Below, piece by piece: positions 30,418-30,511 of a stretch of 30,511 nt of DNA (position 1 is its first letter; every line of letters begins with the position of its first letter). The notes beneath the pieces were generated by a model that was not told where the DNA came from, searched no databases, and saw nothing but the letters and a program-made list of their open reading frames with translations. The DNA is from Haplosporangium gracile. Its lineage: Eukaryota; Mortierellomycota; Mortierellomycetes; Mortierellales; Mortierellaceae. The translations under genes were made by a program, and so were the position numbers. The stretch is from assembly GCA_015499985.1 (NCBI GenBank), contig JAAAUF010000501.1, positions 1-30,511 of the forward strand, read 5' to 3'.

Positions 30418-30511
30418 GTAAGTTGTTGATGATTGTATATTTTTTTTTTCATCTTTTTTTTTCATTTTTGTGAAATAAACCTCCATCCCACTCACTCATT
30501 CCTTTCCCCCC
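30418..30511 (+). other. Start of GH17 intron 2
   Basis: The sequence begins GTAAGTTG and runs T-rich to the window end without a usable acceptor, so the next exon lies outside. Confidence 0.7.

Overview
The window looks like nuclear DNA of an early-diverging fungus, most likely Mortierellomycota (Mortierella/Linnemannia type). This rests on the gene content and on many short spliceosomal introns with GT..AG ends; it is not a database match. Seven genes can be modelled with intact frames at every splice junction, and two or three further loci look broken or partial.

Layout. 0.1-1.1 kb (minus): islands of coding sequence broken by stops, probably a decayed gene. 1.7-2.7 kb (minus): a Sel1-repeat protein with an unusual repetitive N-terminus. 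2.7-4.0 kb: pyrimidine-rich degenerate repeats and a duplicated stem-loop of about 44 bp. 4.0-4.5 kb (plus): a small uncertain ORF. 5.0-6.0 kb (minus): a secreted protein gene interrupted by two compensating frame breaks. 7.6-12.5 kb: a FAM192A/NIP30 homologue (minus), a cystinosin homologue (minus) and an ERJ5-type J-protein (plus), the last two sharing a divergent promoter. 12.66-15.66 kb (minus): the spliceosomal DEAD-box helicase PRP28. 15.98-19.06 kb (plus): the pre-mRNA 3'-end endonuclease YSH1/CPSF73, divergent from PRP28. 19.1-23.2 kb: a gene-poor stretch with homopolymers and a 13-bp tandem repeat. 23.2-25.4 kb (minus): an unrecognised cysteine-rich protein ending in an incomplete RING-like motif. 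25.4-28.3 kb: no supported gene. 28.3 kb to the end (plus): a type II membrane GH17 beta-glucanase cut off by the window edge.

The central 7.5-19 kb block is conserved housekeeping: splicing (PRP28), mRNA cleavage (YSH1), the ER J-domain system (ERJ5), lysosomal/vacuolar cystine export (cystinosin) and a nuclear proteasome-activator partner (NIP30). The flanks hold lineage-specific, repeat-rich or decaying genes. I see no tRNA, rRNA, CRISPR array or intact transposon. An assembly gap of ten Ns lies between ERJ5 and PRP28.

I did not find a clear new multi-gene system. The best leads are a 14-bp TCACGTGA-containing element shared by two promoters, a GC-AG intron in the NIP30 homologue, a histidine-rich insertion in YSH1, the half RING, and the duplicated stem-loop at 3.65-3.8 kb.
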